From Strongylocentrotus purpuratus (taxonomy: Eukaryota; Echinodermata; Echinoidea; Camarodonta; Strongylocentrotidae): a stretch of DNA of 64,000 nt. How positions within the stretch are numbered: position 1 is the first letter of the stretch; every line of letters starts with the position of its first letter. Shown here one piece after another: positions 1 to 11,852 of this stretch. Under the pieces are notes generated by a model. It worked only from the letters and a program-made list of their open reading frames with translations, was not told the origin of the DNA and ran no database searches. Location of the stretch: assembly GCF_000002235.5 (NCBI RefSeq), contig NW_022145541.1, forward strand, positions 1 through 64,000, in the 5' to 3' direction. A program made the translations under genes and the position numbers.

Positions 1-120
1 ATCTCACAAAGGGCAGCCCATGTAATCTGCTCAGTATGCGCACAGTTTGCTGATGAGTAATGTCCAAATGATAAGACAGGTGATTCATGTGCCCATACGC
101 TGTAATGATGAGCCCAGTCT

Positions 121-268
121 CTAGGAATGTGGGCTCTCGGAGATGACATTAACTGGTAATGACATATCTACAAACGTATGCGCTGAAAGCCCATGAACTC
201 TATTGGGATGTAGGCCATAGGCATTTAGGTTTTTCTCTATGATGGCGACGTAATATGTACCTTGGTAT
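121..268 (-). CDS. Possible terminal exon at left edge, unidentified
   Basis: On the minus strand a pyrimidine-rich tract ending in CAG (269-271) is followed by about 48 open codons to a TAG at 121-123. The translation is balanced and not low-complexity; it begins RYQGTYYVAIIEKNLNAYGL and includes HTFVDMSLPVNV. A second minus-strand frame is open from about 137 to the window edge and also reads like protein, so the true frame and end are uncertain. I do not recognise a family. It could be the last exon of a gene lying mostly outside the window, a decayed gene piece, or chance. Confidence 0.25.
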
Positions 269-1264
269 CTGGAAGGAACAAACGATAAATAGGGCATATT
301 TGGACATTCGTACTATTAAAGATCATATCTAGCATCATAGCTAGCTTATTCAAGATTCAGGGCCAAATTGCGTTGTGGTGATGTCAGTAGGGCGAGCAGG
401 GGCAGTCCCATTCTAATTTAAAAATGTGTTTCTTGAATTTAAGAGTTATTAGTGCACACAACAAAAGCTAAAAAGGTCCATCATGCGATAATTATTACTG
501 AATATCATTATTACGCATTATGAATGTAGCATAAAATTAAAATGAAATGATGAAATATTGCCAGATCAGGAAGACAGGTGAGGTGGAGTGATAAAACGAC
601 ATTTAGAGTTTTGAGTGGTGAAGAAAAAATTTGCAAGATTACAAGTAATTTGAACATTTTTTTTTTGCACACGTTTATTAAAAAGAGATATTGCCCGGAC
701 ATCCTCATATTCAAGCAGTGAAATGTCCGAATAGTCCTTTAAAAAAGGTAGGAGGCATCTGAATATTGTAATTCTCTAATTTTCACCACAAAAAAAGGTG
801 TCCACAACTTTGCGGACAATTAGGAAAAGGCGCTAGTCACCTTGAGAAATGTGACGGTAAGTCTTTGTTATTCTCTAAGTTCAGCAAAGAAGCTTGGTCT
901 AAATCTAACCTTTTGGGTTTTAACATTTTCGTGTTTCTTTCCCTGTATTATTGACTGTAAAATTGCTAAAATTTCTCTTGGTAATTGTCATTATTATTGT
1001 TGCTATGTTTTCCCTCTAGCATTTCCGTAAAAAATAAAGGCCTATGATTATTAGAAGTTATCTCATGATTAAATCATAAGTGTTTTCTTGAGCTGAGGGT
1101 CATAATAAGTTATCGCATGATTAATATTAGTATATGTGGTGATGTGTTTTTTTTTTTTACTGATTGCGAGAAAGCATAAACGATTTTAGTAAGCAACCAG
1201 AAGACCGACGGCTTTATGCCCTATCTGAGGGACCTGGTAATGAGGATTAATGCCTTACCAAAGG
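269..1264. other. No gene recognised
   Basis: AT-rich sequence with short poly-T/poly-A runs and only small, composition-biased open frames. I see no splice-bounded exon, transposon end or RNA gene in it. Confidence 0.5.
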
Positions 1265-1334
1265 GCATCACCTTGGTTTCGAATCCGGGTCCCGGATTAC
1301 GAGACCACTGCTCTACCGACTGAGCTATCGCGCC
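1265..1334 (-). repeat. tRNA-derived SINE head or tRNA pseudogene
   Basis: Read on the minus strand this starts GGCGCGATAGCTCAGTCGG, a good Pol III A-box with a D-arm (GCTC...GAGC). An anticodon-loop-like CTCGTAA (CGT, threonine type) and a B-box-like GATTCGAAACC follow at normal spacing. The anticodon and T stems do not pair well, so it is not a working tRNA. A tRNA-derived SINE head is the simplest reading. Confidence 0.5.
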
Positions 1335-1337
1335 AAA

Positions 1338-2325
1338 TAAAGTAGATGATGCGGTTTCACAAGGAAACACATTCATTATTTCATCCAGCGTAAGTTAACC
1401 TGAAGAAAGCGCCATATCATTTGTGTTTTCGGGAGCTGAAGGGGTCATATGGAGTTGATAAAGTGTAGACCTTTGATTATAAGAAGTTCTCTCATAATTA
1501 CCTCATTAGTGTTTTCTGGAGCTGAGGGGTCATGAAGTTGATGAAAGGTAGAGTACGTCCTACTCTCCATTCATACACGATTCGTGTTAGCCAGTTACAG
1601 TCCGATATTGTAGACTATCAAGCAGGTGAACATTAATGGGAGCAGCCGGGTTCGATGCACTCTCGTATCGTTCGGAATCACTTAAAGGTACTATGTCCCT
1701 TATGCATGCCAAAAAAATGAAAATGTTAAATTTCAACTGCATTTGAAAGATAATACTAATTTAGAACTTCCTAAAAAAGGTGGGGCTTGAAAATGTCTTC
1801 AAGTGGGAAAATAATGACTATTAGTTGTCAAATCGACTTTAGGGCTATAGAGCCCAAAATTAATAGTCTTGATTTTCAGACAATTGTACTGAATGGTCAT
1901 ACGTTTTATGCTGCGCAAGATTCAATCAGTTAATTTTGGCCATCACAAGAAGTGGGTTATTGATGTAGACAAATGCTCATGTACCCTTTACTACTCTTTT
2001 CATGTATGTTATTACCAAAGAAGAAAAAGCCAGTCAGTCACTCATAGTGTCTGACAGTGAAGTCTAGCAAGTAAACAGGTTTCCTTGCATAATTTGAATA
2101 TGAGGACACTGCTAGCGTTTAAATTTCACAGATAGGACATACATGACATATTCATAATTCCTGCAAAGTTCTACAGCATTTGAGGTTGGCTGCAAAAGGG
2201 ACATAGTACCTTTAACATTCATGTTGATGGTTGCGCGGGAGTGCAACATAAAGTAGATGGTATGGTTTTCACACGGCAATACATTCATTATTACATCCAG
2301 CGTAAGTTAACCTGAAGAAAAGCGC
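1338..2325 (+). repeat. Direct repeat pair of about 75 bp
   Basis: Positions 1338-1410 and 2249-2325 carry nearly the same sequence (AAAGTAGATG..., then CATCCAGCGTAAGTTAACC, ending GCGCCATAT). The spacing between them contains the K1 MITE at 1682-2215. They are probably two copies of the body of one SINE or short repeat. Confidence 0.55.
1682..2215. mobile_element. Kolobok/T2-like MITE, family K1, copy 1
   Basis: The element is bounded by TTAA at 1682-1685 and 2212-2215. Its inverted ends read AAGGTACTATGTCCC and GGGACATAGTACCTT. TTAA target duplication with TTAAAGG-type ends matches the T2/Kolobok group. There is no transposase frame in the 534 bp, so it is non-autonomous. A same-length copy in opposite orientation lies at 37508-38041. 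Confidence 0.8.
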
Positions 2326-2671
2326 CATATTTCGGAGAAACACTTTCCAGTAATTAAACAGTCAGATATTCAGGCAAGTTTTTTCTTGTCATTCTTTTCT
2401 TTATAATCGCCAATGCCTTGTGTCCTTCGTTCGTGATCAGTGTTAGTGAATGTGTGAAATGTCATCGTGCATTGAGACTGTTCCGATCTATCATATGCGA
2501 AATACAATGTTACACCTAGGTTTGCTTAAAATACTCTTGGCGTAACATCGTAACTGTGACGTGTGTATATATTAATTTTGGATTTCTGAATCTCTTTTCA
2601 CACGAGGCGTTCCTTTAATTACGTTATAGCATGCGCATATGTATCATCTACAGAAACATATTGAATGCACC

Positions 2672-3130
2672 AGGGGGGGGGGGGGGTTAAAAAACTGCAG
2701 TTTTACAGTTCTCAGTTCTACTGATATCCTTGCTTCTGATTGGTTATCAGCAGATTTGTCACTGATTTTAGTAATTTGTCATTGTAAAAAGGCTTTGTAA
2801 AACGGGTCCCAAGAGTTTCAAGTATTTGTATCCGCCCTCTGTACGATATCACTCCCACCTGTTGCGCCAAAGACCGCGCTAGTCACTGAGGCAGTACATA
2901 TACATAACATACACATATACATATGTACATTGTGAGATGGGGAGGCACGGTAGCTCAGTCGGTAGAGCGTGAAACCAAGGGGGGGGGGCGTTTCACAAAA
3001 CTTGTCATCAGTGACAAAAAAAAAAAATTTATAAGCTACTGAAATCCTTGCTCCTGATTGGTTACCAGCAGATTTTTCACTGATTTTTGTCATTTGTCAT
3101 TGAAAAAAAAGGCTTTGTGAAACAGGTTCC
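2672..3130. repeat. Composite: poly-G tract, split tRNA-like repeat, short inverted-repeat element
   Basis: A poly-G run near 2672 is followed by a segment with TCTGATTGGTTATCAGCAGA, repeated near 3052 with few changes. At 2945-2971 there is a tRNA-type A-box (TAGCTCAGTCGGTAGAGCG) that lacks the rest of a tRNA. It is interrupted by a small element beginning about 2990 (GTTTCACAAAAC) and ending about 3125 (CTTTGTGAAAC). This looks like a MITE inserted into a tRNA-derived SINE. Confidence 0.4.
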
Positions 3131-3249
3131 TTATCCAGTGTCTCCGCTGAAAGCAACGCGACTTTAAAACCCTTCTGTACTGGCCGGGAGTAATTAGACC
3201 TCCCTGTATGGTCTCTGAAAGGTGGTTATTCCATCAAATCAACTCTCAA

Positions 3250-3639
3250 TTAAAGATAAACTCCAGTACTGGTAAAAAAAAAAAAAAAAAAATCTCACAG
3301 AATCAAACGAAACTTACACTGAATGTTCAAGATTACAAATAAATGACATGTGCCAAACAATTTTGGAAGAAAATGTATACTGGCTGAGTAATGAGCATAG
3401 AAAGACAAGGAAATCAAGGTAGTACTAGCCCAGACACCATGTATGTTGTCCCATATATAGCTTTCTATGTGAGTGCTTGTTACTTTACCAAGACTCCGTC
3501 AAATTTATTATGATTTTGATGACTCCAGAACCTTGCAGTGCACACAATACTTACATGCTACATGCAACTGTTTCTGATCCTTTCCACACCTTTTCTTTCA
3601 CAATGCAATCGCATTACCAGTACTAAAGTTTATCTTTAA
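3250..3639. mobile_element. Kolobok/T2-like MITE, family K2, copy 1
   Basis: TTAA at 3250-3253 and 3636-3639 bounds about 390 bp. Inverted ends read AAAGATAAACTCCAGTACTGG and its reverse complement. A poly-A stretch lies near 3275, and GATTGCATTGTGAAAG (reverse complement) lies near the right end. The closest copy is 8053-8442; a reversed copy is 49692-50071. Confidence 0.8.
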
Positions 3640-4009
3640 AGATAAAGACCAGTTTTGGTCATGCGATTGCATTGTGAAAGAAACGTTGTGGAATCGATCA
3701 GAAAAGGTTGATCATCTAGCATCTAGCATCTGCAAGGTTCTGGAATCATCAAATGATAAGAAATTTGGCCCATTCTTCGTAAAGTTACAAGCACTATACA
3801 CAGAAAGATGTATATGGGACTACCCTATATCTCTCACAGACCATGAGAGAAACAAATTTACCAAATATATGAATTAGTAGGCGGTTTCCCCGGCAAATTT
3901 GTTATCATCATGTATTAGTCAAAACATATTCTTTCACATGATTGGTAATGAGAGGTTCCATTTCATTTTTTGAAATTGGGGCGTTTCCAATACTGGTCTT
4001 TACCTTTAA
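3636..4009. mobile_element. Kolobok/T2-like MITE, family K3, copy 1
   Basis: TTAA at 3636-3639 and 4006-4009. The ends read AAAGATAAAGACCAG and CTGGTCTTTACCTTT. The interior starts with TCATGCGATTGCATTGTGAA, shared with K2 and K4, so the three families are related. It abuts K2 copy 1 and shares a single TTAA with it. A nearly identical 374-bp copy sits in gene 2 at 47744-48117. Confidence 0.8.
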
Positions 4010-4440
4010 GGTAACGGACTAACTACCCAAAGCAAATGGTCGTTTTTCAAAGCCTAACAGTACTTATAGTTCCAGTGAAACTTTCTGTGAAAGATTTAAA
4101 GGGCGGTGACAACAAATTTAAATATTACAGTTATACTTTTGCAAGTCATATGGTTCTTAAACAATTAAAGTGAAGAGCATTAAAATGTTGGTCAGTCATG
4201 AAATGCTCTATAAATTTCAATACCTATAATTAAAAATAATAAGCAGATGTTTGAAGTGCATGTTATGCATTCTATACATCAACCCGTCGAGCGTTTACTG
4301 TATTTGGCCCTCTGTTGACGGAACCACAACTGAATCAGCACGGTACATTTTGATTCTGCAAATTAATACGTGATTGCACATTGCAATAGATCAATTGTGT
4401 TGTATTATGTATGCATCAATCCCATGAAAGGATATGAACC
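4010..4440. other. No gene recognised
   Basis: AT-rich single-copy-looking sequence between a MITE and a minisatellite; nothing supportable seen. Confidence 0.5.
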
Positions 4441-4448
4441 CCCTCTCT

Positions 4449-4697
4449 CGGGACACAGCAGTTTGACAGCGGGGACACAGCAGTTTGACAGCGGGGACAC
4501 AGCAGTTTGACAGCGGGGACACAGCAGTTTGACAGCGGGGACACAGCAGTTTGACAGCGGGGACACAGCAGTTTGACAGCGGGGACACAGCAGTTTGACA
4601 GCGGGGACACAGCAGTTTGACAGCGGGGACACAGCAGTTTGACAGCGGGGACACAGCAGTTTGACAGCGGGACACAGCAGTTTGACAGCTGGGACAC
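4449..4697. repeat. 22-bp minisatellite, about 11 units
   Basis: Head-to-tail units of 22 bp, each containing ACACAGCAGTTTGACAGC preceded by four G. Most units look identical; only the edge units differ. Because 22 is not a multiple of 3 and the unit lacks stops, all three minus-strand frames are open across the array. Those frames are an artefact and not genes. Confidence 0.9.
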
Positions 4698-4699
4698 CA

Positions 4700-5879
4700 C
4701 AGTAATAATGGCTTGGCCAGATTGGTGTAAACAAAAGGAATACACACTTAGTTGTCATTAAACCTTCACACTAGACCATGCTTATCATATTTTGTTTTGT
4801 GACTGAATGACCAATAGGGTAGAGCATTTCCTTAAGGGAGCATGTTATTCAAAAATATTTCTAGAATAATAAATGTGACCCAACGCGGGTAAATGAGGCT
4901 GATGATGATGTGCGTTGACCAACTTCAGATTTTGTTAATACCTGTAATGTATTCTCCACAAGTCTAAGATCATTTTGATACCAAATCATTAATTTATTAC
5001 ATTCCTTTCCAGAGTTATGATAAATTTCAGATTGCTTTTCTGGAATGCCTTGAATTGGAAATTCAAAGTTATGTGCTCTTGAGAGTTAAAGGGGCATTTG
5101 ACAATATCTTCATATTTTTATCTTGGGTTTATCCACTGATTACACTCAAAATGTGATGAAATTCAAAAATCTATGAAAAAAAAAGCACAAACATGACAAC
5201 CCCCCCTGGAAAATGAAGAAAATCCACATTTTGGTAAAAGCACACTGGGGATGAGGCAAATTGACATTTTCACGTCGTAGTCGCTTTAACACTTTTAAAT
5301 ATCTAAACGATCATTTTTAAAAGCGTACATCTTTTAATGGTCAAGGATTACAACAGATGGTGCAGAATTCAGCACCCTTGTAATTAATTGGTGTCGACTC
5401 CGATAAATAGAAAATGAAAGAAAAGTTGTAATTCTCGGGAAAGGAATTGGAGATGCAAGTCAAATTTGGCATACATTCATTTCACATGATATAAACACAT
5501 TAAATCAAAATAACATGTTGTTATAATTCAAAATGATTAAATTATGCCGACATCCACCTCATTTGACTGTGTCGAGTCACAAATGATTGACAAAATTATG
5601 CAGAAATCACTTTTGGCCTTTAATTTCAAAACAAGCAGTGTAAAAAATCCCATTCATCATAAATGCTCCCTTAAGTAATGCATCTCAAGAGCATGAAGCC
5701 TCACCCCATGATTGTACATAGCAGACTTGAGTTATAGCATGTCCCTGCAAATTGTTTTTCAATTCATATGGTAATTATTTTCAAACAAATGTTCAATGAA
5801 TACAAAAACAAACTTACCATGATTTTGAACAAGTTTCAGGAAGTATCTGCAACAAGAAAATAGAAAATAAATATCACTG
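4700..5879. other. No gene recognised
   Basis: AT-rich sequence without a convincing exon or transposon. A TTAAAGGGG at about 5087 and a CTTTAA at about 5285 could bound a decayed T2-like MITE, but the ends match poorly. Confidence 0.4.
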
Positions 5880-8045
5880 TGGATTCTGGGGTGATGAGAA
5901 CCTCAGTTGGCTAGGACCAGATGTTGAGGAAGCATCCTCATGTGTACTAGAGCCCTACGAAACACCCATAAACCCCGAATGTCCCTGGACCGACCCGACC
6001 CGACCTGGACCGAAACCCGAGTCGGGTAAGGATTTTTAGTCAAATTTACAGTCCTGTCCGGGTCGGGGCAAACATTTTCGGGGCAGTCTATGGGCGGGTT
6101 GAATTTGCATTCGGGTAAATTTTGATTTTTAAACAAAATTAGTCCAAACTCAATATAACCACCACCCAAAACTTAATAAAAACCATCAGCATTTCAAAAT
6201 GGATGTATTCCGTTGAAATTGTTGTAATTTATTTTTTTTGTTGAATATGCTTATTTCAGAATAAAAACTGCCTATTACAGAATGTAAATTGTGATTTTAC
6301 GCATAATTTTCAAAATAGATATACGTTTACGGGCCGTGACAAAAATCAGGGGTGTGATTGAGGGTTGGAAAAAAATCCAGGAAGATCCAAATATAGAGCG
6401 AAGCGAGCATCCTCACCGCCGGGGTACAGTAAAGGGGTAACCCCACCCCTTTTATGGATTTTACTAGACATTTGGAGAAGCTTTCAACACTTTTAAGAGA
6501 AAGAAATTAAAAAATCAACACCAACAAAATCCACAAAAACAAAAATCAAATTTCAAAATCCAGAAAACCAGAGAAATCACACCCCTGCAAAAATGCCTGG
6601 TCCAGTCCGGTCTGGTCCTAGAAAAAACTTTCTGGGTAGGGTGAAAAATTACGGGTCGGGGCTGATGAAACTGGGGTAGTGCCGGGTTCGGGTAGAAGAA
6701 AGTCTTGCCCTGCAGGGCACTAATGTGTACATTGTGTAAACTAAAGTTTACAGGTAAAATGGGAACTTTAGGCCAACTTTACTCAGCTCACCAGTTCATC
6801 AGGACCATGATGACTCGTCAAAGTACCACTAAGTAATATATTTGTATTTAATGTTTTGCATATCAACAGTCAAGTTGGTCAAAAGTCTCCATTTGACATG
6901 CAAATTTCAGTTTACACAATGTACACGTGAGGATGCTTCCTGGTCATCTGACCCAAGCCAACTGAGGACCTGATTAAAATTGCCCATAAGTCACCACTTG
7001 ATATGCAAAACAGTATGATTTGCTAATCATGGCCTATATGATAATAACTCAACTGGGGAACCTAGCAAAGTTGGTTGGCCAAGTCCCCATTTGACCTGCA
7101 AACTTTAGTATACACAATTAACACATGTTGATGCTTCCCTCATCATCTGGTCCAAGCAAACTGAGGACCTCATCACAGTTGGCTCGTAAGGCCCAAGTTG
7201 ATATGCAAAACATTATACCAGGACTTTTCAACAACCGCGGGCTGCAAACGTGTGAACCTGGTTCCTGTGCGGGCCGCTCAAAATCTTTCTGCAACTTATT
7301 TTCAAGCCAAATGTATTTTTTGACATTTTCTGTCATAAAAAGGGGCGGGCATATGAGTAGTATTGCAAATACCAAAAATACATGGATGTCGATTTAATGC
7401 ACATGAAATTTGCAAATTATTGATTGATAGCTTTAAAACTATTTTGTCATGAAGGTCTCGCGGGCTGCACAAAATGGTCCCGAGGACCGCAGGTTGAAAA
7501 GCCCTGCATTATACATAGCGGTCCTTTGACGAGTCATCATGCCCTGATCAACTGATGAGCCAAGTAAAGTTGGCCAAAAGTCCCCATTTGACCTACAAAC
7601 TTCAGTTTACACAATGTACATGTGAGGATGCTTCCTGGTCATCTGACCCAAGCCAACTGTGGACCTGATTAAAATTGCCCATGAGTCAATAATTGATATG
7701 CAAAACATTACACATTGGCCTATCATGGCATATAAGTTTACCTGGAAACAGAGCAAACATTGGCCTAAAGTATTTGACTTGCAAACTTTAGTTTACACAA
7801 TTTACACATATGAACGTGTTCTTATCATCTGGTCCTAGCAAACTGAGGACCTGATCACAGTTGGCTCCTAAGTCCCAAGTTGATATGCAAAACATTACCG
7901 GTATACATAGCGGTGATCAACTGGTGAGCCTAATAAAGTTAGCCTAAAGTCTCCATTTGATTATAAACGTTACACAATGTTCACATAAGGAAGCTTCCTA
8001 GTCATCTGACTGCCAGTGCATTGATGCTCAAGGTAGGATCTAGAA
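5880..8045. repeat. Diverged local repeat cluster
   Basis: A phrase resembling GGATGCTTCCTGGTCATCTG with a neighbouring CAACTGAGGACCTGAT recurs near 6930, 7130, 7620, 7810 and 8000, and in inverted form near 5900. The copies carry GATATGCAAAACATTA and GTTTACACAATGTACA at varying spacing. This is an old, scrambled tandem or nested repeat. The hAT element at 5948-6722 is inserted in it. Confidence 0.6.
5948..6722. mobile_element. Non-autonomous hAT element
   Basis: A perfect 8-bp target duplication ATGTGTAC lies at 5940-5947 and 6723-6730. The left end reads TAGAGCCCTACGAAA; the right end, reversed, reads TAGTGCCCTGCAGGGC, a classic hAT-type terminus. Near both ends are degenerate (A)CCCGA(C) runs in opposite orientation. 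There is no transposase frame in 775 bp. Confidence 0.8.
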
Positions 8046-8052
8046 ACACACC

Positions 8053-8442
8053 TTAAAGATAAACTCCAGTAGTGGTAAAAAAAAAAAATAATTCTCACAG
8101 AATCAAACGAAACTTACACTGAATGTTCAAGATTACAAATAAATGACATGTGCCAAACAATTTTGAAAGAAAATGTATGCTGGCTGAGTAATGAGCATAG
8201 AAAGACAAGGAAATCAAGGTAGTACTAGCCCCGACACCATGTGTGTTGTCCCATATATAGCTTTCTATGTGAGTTCTTGTTACTTTACCAAGACTCGGTC
8301 AAATTTATTATGATTTTGATGACTCCAGAACCTTGCAGTGCACACCAATACTTACATGCTACATGATCAACTGTTTCTGATCCTTTCCACACCTTTTCTT
8401 TCACAATGCAATCGCATTACCAGTACTAAAGTTTATCTTTAA
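8053..8442. mobile_element. Kolobok/T2-like MITE, family K2, copy 2
   Basis: TTAA at 8053-8056 and 8439-8442. It has the same ends and nearly the same 390-bp body as 3250-3639, differing by scattered single changes, so the two insertions are recent relative to the surrounding repeats. Confidence 0.8.
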
Positions 8443-8449
8443 GGCTCCC

Positions 8450-10790
8450 TAATACTGTGAAATAGGTGGCACTTTTGACACTTTAAATTTAAATTTAAAT
8501 ATAATATTTGGAAAACAGAAAATCTGTTTAATTCTCATTTAACAACAAATCATAATGGTGTGATTTTCTACCGGACCTGGAATTAGCCCCACTCAAAAAA
8601 GCAACTCAAATTCAAAGATAGCTGACAAGACACTCACTAGTGCATGATTACTTTCTATTCTGATACATGATCAATAAAGCTGCACTTTGGAAGTTGGGTC
8701 TTCGCACTCATTTCAGATAATGTCCTTCAAGATCAGCTCTGAAGGTCAGGGAAAGTTCATTCCTTATGACCTGATATTAGCCACACTCAAAGGCAACTGA
8801 AATTTTAAGATAGAAGATGACAACAAGATACTTAATACTATCACATAATTACATGTATATGCTTATGATTAATTGACTAATTAGTAAAATTTTACCATGG
8901 GCTTTAATTGGCAGATTTTCTTTTCTAATCAATACACACATCTACTGCCACGTGTAAGGAATTCTGTGCAAAAGTAACCATAGCTGATGGTATTTTCATT
9001 CCACTGCCTATGTTTAGCCCCACTCAAAATACAAAGCAACCCAAATTCAAAGATCGAAAGTACACTCACTATTTTATGATTACTTTCTATTCTGATACAT
9101 GATCTATAAAGTTGCGCTTGGTCTCTAGCTTGCCACAATCTTCGCACTCATTTCTAATATGCCCCTTCAAGATCAGCTCTGAAGGTCAGGGAAAGTTCAT
9201 TCCGCATGACCTGATAGTAGCCACACTCAAAAGGCAACTGAAATTTTAAGATAGAAGATGACAACAAGATACTAGAACACATAATTATGTTCTATCTACA
9301 TGTATTACACATGATCACTAAAGCATTTGTAAGCGTCTCTCCTCAGTCTTCGCACTCATTTAGTTGCAATTTCAAGATCGGCTTAACAGCAGCCTCAGAT
9401 ACATTTGTAGGAACGTCAAAACATGCAACTTAAATATTAATAGAAATTATACTTTTTCATTGACTTGATAAAACCTGATAATATTACTAATAAGTATTAC
9501 CATGGGGCTTTAATTGGCAGATTTTCTTCTCTGCCACTTGTAAGGATATATATGTGCAACTCACCTTTAATTATGGAGCTGCCTTAAAATGAAATAAATA
9601 CATATTTTCATTCCACTGCCTATGTTTAGCCCACTCAAAATACAAAGCAACTCAAATTCAAAGATCGAAGATGACAACAAGACACTCACTATTTTAGGAT
9701 TACTTTCTATTCTGATACATGATCTATAAAGTTGCACTTGGTCTCTAGCTTGCCACAATCTTCGCACTCATTTCTAATATGCCCCTTCAAGATCAGCTCT
9801 GAAGGTCAGGGAAAGTTCATTCCGCATGACCTGATATAGTAGCCACACTCAAAAGGCAACTGAAATTTTAAGATAGACGAATGACAACAAGATACTAGAA
9901 CACATACTTATGTTCTATCTACATGTATTACACATGATCACTAAAGCATTTGTAAGCGTCTCTCCTCAGTCTTCGCACTCATTTAGTTGCAATTTCAAGA
10001 TCGGCTTAACAGCAGCCTCAGATACATTTGTAGGAACGTCAAAACATGCAGCTTAAATATTAATAGAAATTATACTTTTTCACTGACTTGATAAAACCTG
10101 ATAATATTACTAATTAGTATTACCATGGGGCTTTAATCGGCAGATTTTCTTCTTTGCCACTTGTAATGATATATTATGTGCAAGCAACTAACCATAGCTT
10201 AAGGAGCTGCTTTAAACTGAAATAAACACATATTTTCATTCCACTGCCTATATTTAGCCCCACTCAAAATACAAAGCAACTCAAATTCAAAGATCGAAGA
10301 TGACAACAAGACACTCACTATTTTAGGATTACTTTCTATTCTGATACATGATCTATAAAGTTGCGCTTGCATGGTCTCTAGCTTGCCACAATCTTCTCAC
10401 TCATTTCTAATATGCCCCTTCAAGATCAGCTATGTAGGTCAGGGTAAGTTCATTCCGCATGACCTGATAGTAGCCACACTCAAAAGGCAACTGAAATTTT
10501 AAGATAGAAGATGACAACAAGATACTAGAACACATAATTATGTTCTATCTACATGTATTACACATGATCACTAAAGCATTTGTAAGCGTCTCTCCTCAGT
10601 CTTCGCACTCATTTAGTTGCAATTTCAAGATCGGCTTAACAGAAGCCTCAGATACATTTGTAGGAACGTCAAAACATGCAGCTTAAATATTAATAGAAAT
10701 TATACTTTTTCATTGACTTGATAAAACCTGATAATATTACTAATTAGTATAACCATGGGGCTTTAATTGGCAGATTTTCTTCTCTCCCAT
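8450..10790. repeat. Tandem array of ~0.6-kb units
   Basis: The landmark CATGG(G)GCTTTAAT(T/C)GGCAG recurs at 8896, 9501, 10134 and 10754, giving unit lengths of about 605, 633 and 620 bp. Each unit carries TGATACATGATCTATAAAG and CAGTCTTCGCACTCATTTAG. A more diverged partial unit precedes them from about 8450. The last unit breaks off at the hairpin-rich minisatellite. No coding potential is evident. Confidence 0.85.
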
Positions 10791-10802
10791 AGGAAAGAAA
10801 TG

Positions 10803-11336
10803 AGCCTGCCGCATACTCCTGCGGCAGACTTGCCGCAGATCTGCAGCAGACCTGCCGCAGACAGTCATCTTTTTCACATGCAAATTAGTTTTTGCCGCAG
10901 ACTTGCCGCAGACTTGCCGCATACTCTTTCAGTATGATGAAGAGTCTGCGGCAGGTCTGCCGCAGACTTGCTGCAGACTTGCTGCATACTCTTTCAGTAT
11001 GATGAAGAGTCTGCGGCAGGTCTGCCGCAGACTTGCTGCAGACTTGCCGCATACTCTTTCAGTATGATGACGAGTCTGCGGCAGATCTGCAGCAGACTTG
11101 CCGCAGACTTGCCGCAGACTTGCCGCAGACTTGCCGCATACTCTTTCAGTATGATGAAGAGTCTGCGGCAGGTCTGCCGCAGACTTGCTGCAGACTTGCC
11201 GCATACTCTTTCAGTATGATGAAGAGTCTGCGGCAGACCTGCCGCAGACTTGCTGCAGACCTGCCGCAGACTCTTCATCATGAATATTCATATCTTATAT
11301 AGACCTGCTGCAGACCTGCCGCATACTCTTTCATAT
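10803..11336. repeat. Hairpin-rich minisatellite
   Basis: Units of about 64-89 bp alternate two small inverted repeats: CATACT-CTTTC-AGTATG and CTGCGGCAG-GT-CTGCCGCAG. The first recurs near 10920, 10985, 11050, 11139 and 11203. Spacers are runs of TTGCCGCAGAC/TTGCTGCAGAC. Open frames on both strands follow from repeated stop-free units and are not genes. Confidence 0.85.
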
Positions 11337-11850
11337 CTAGAACGTGGCAATAAAGTATGCATGTAGAAGAACCAGTGGTACTAATCGATATTGGCAATAT
11401 CGATATTACCAATTAGGTAATTAGGTAATACCAATATATATCGATATTACCAATTAGGTATATTCTATTCTCAATTGTATTAACTTCATCACATAGATCA
11501 TTTGAGTGTATTCAAGAGTAACATATAACGTGACACAGGCTCGTACACAAATATATATACTAAATATGTATATTGTTTCTTGGTTAGTAATCATATAATC
11601 AATATCAATCTATCAATCTATTGCTAAAACGTGAATGTAATTGTAACATGATCAGACAAAATAATCTATTGGTTAATAATGGCAAAAGGAAAATAGAAAT
11701 CACAAAAATGATGTGCATTGTCTTAATTTGCTTAACAAATCATGATAAATGTATTTTTCTGTCACACGTGTAAAGTAATAATGAATATGCGTGAGATGAT
11801 TGGTTTCAATTGGTTTCAATTGGCCCTATTAGACTTTAATGGGATTTCAA
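11337..11850. other. AT-rich spacer with short palindromes
   Basis: A cluster of ATCGATATT / GGTAATACC-type palindromic words lies at about 11385-11465. The remainder is AT-rich with no recognised gene. Confidence 0.45.
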
Positions 11851-11852
11851 TC

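Noticed and set aside
1265-1334. Functional tRNA-Thr(CGT)
   Set aside because: A-box and D-arm are good but the anticodon and T stems do not pair.
4391-4758. Three overlapping ~110-codon frames with Cys/Val repeats
   Set aside because: They are three readings of a stop-free 22-bp minisatellite; every frame cycles through the same words.
10929-11302. Repeat proteins on both strands (about 90 codons)
   Set aside because: Produced by the hairpin minisatellite; both strands are open because the unit lacks stops.
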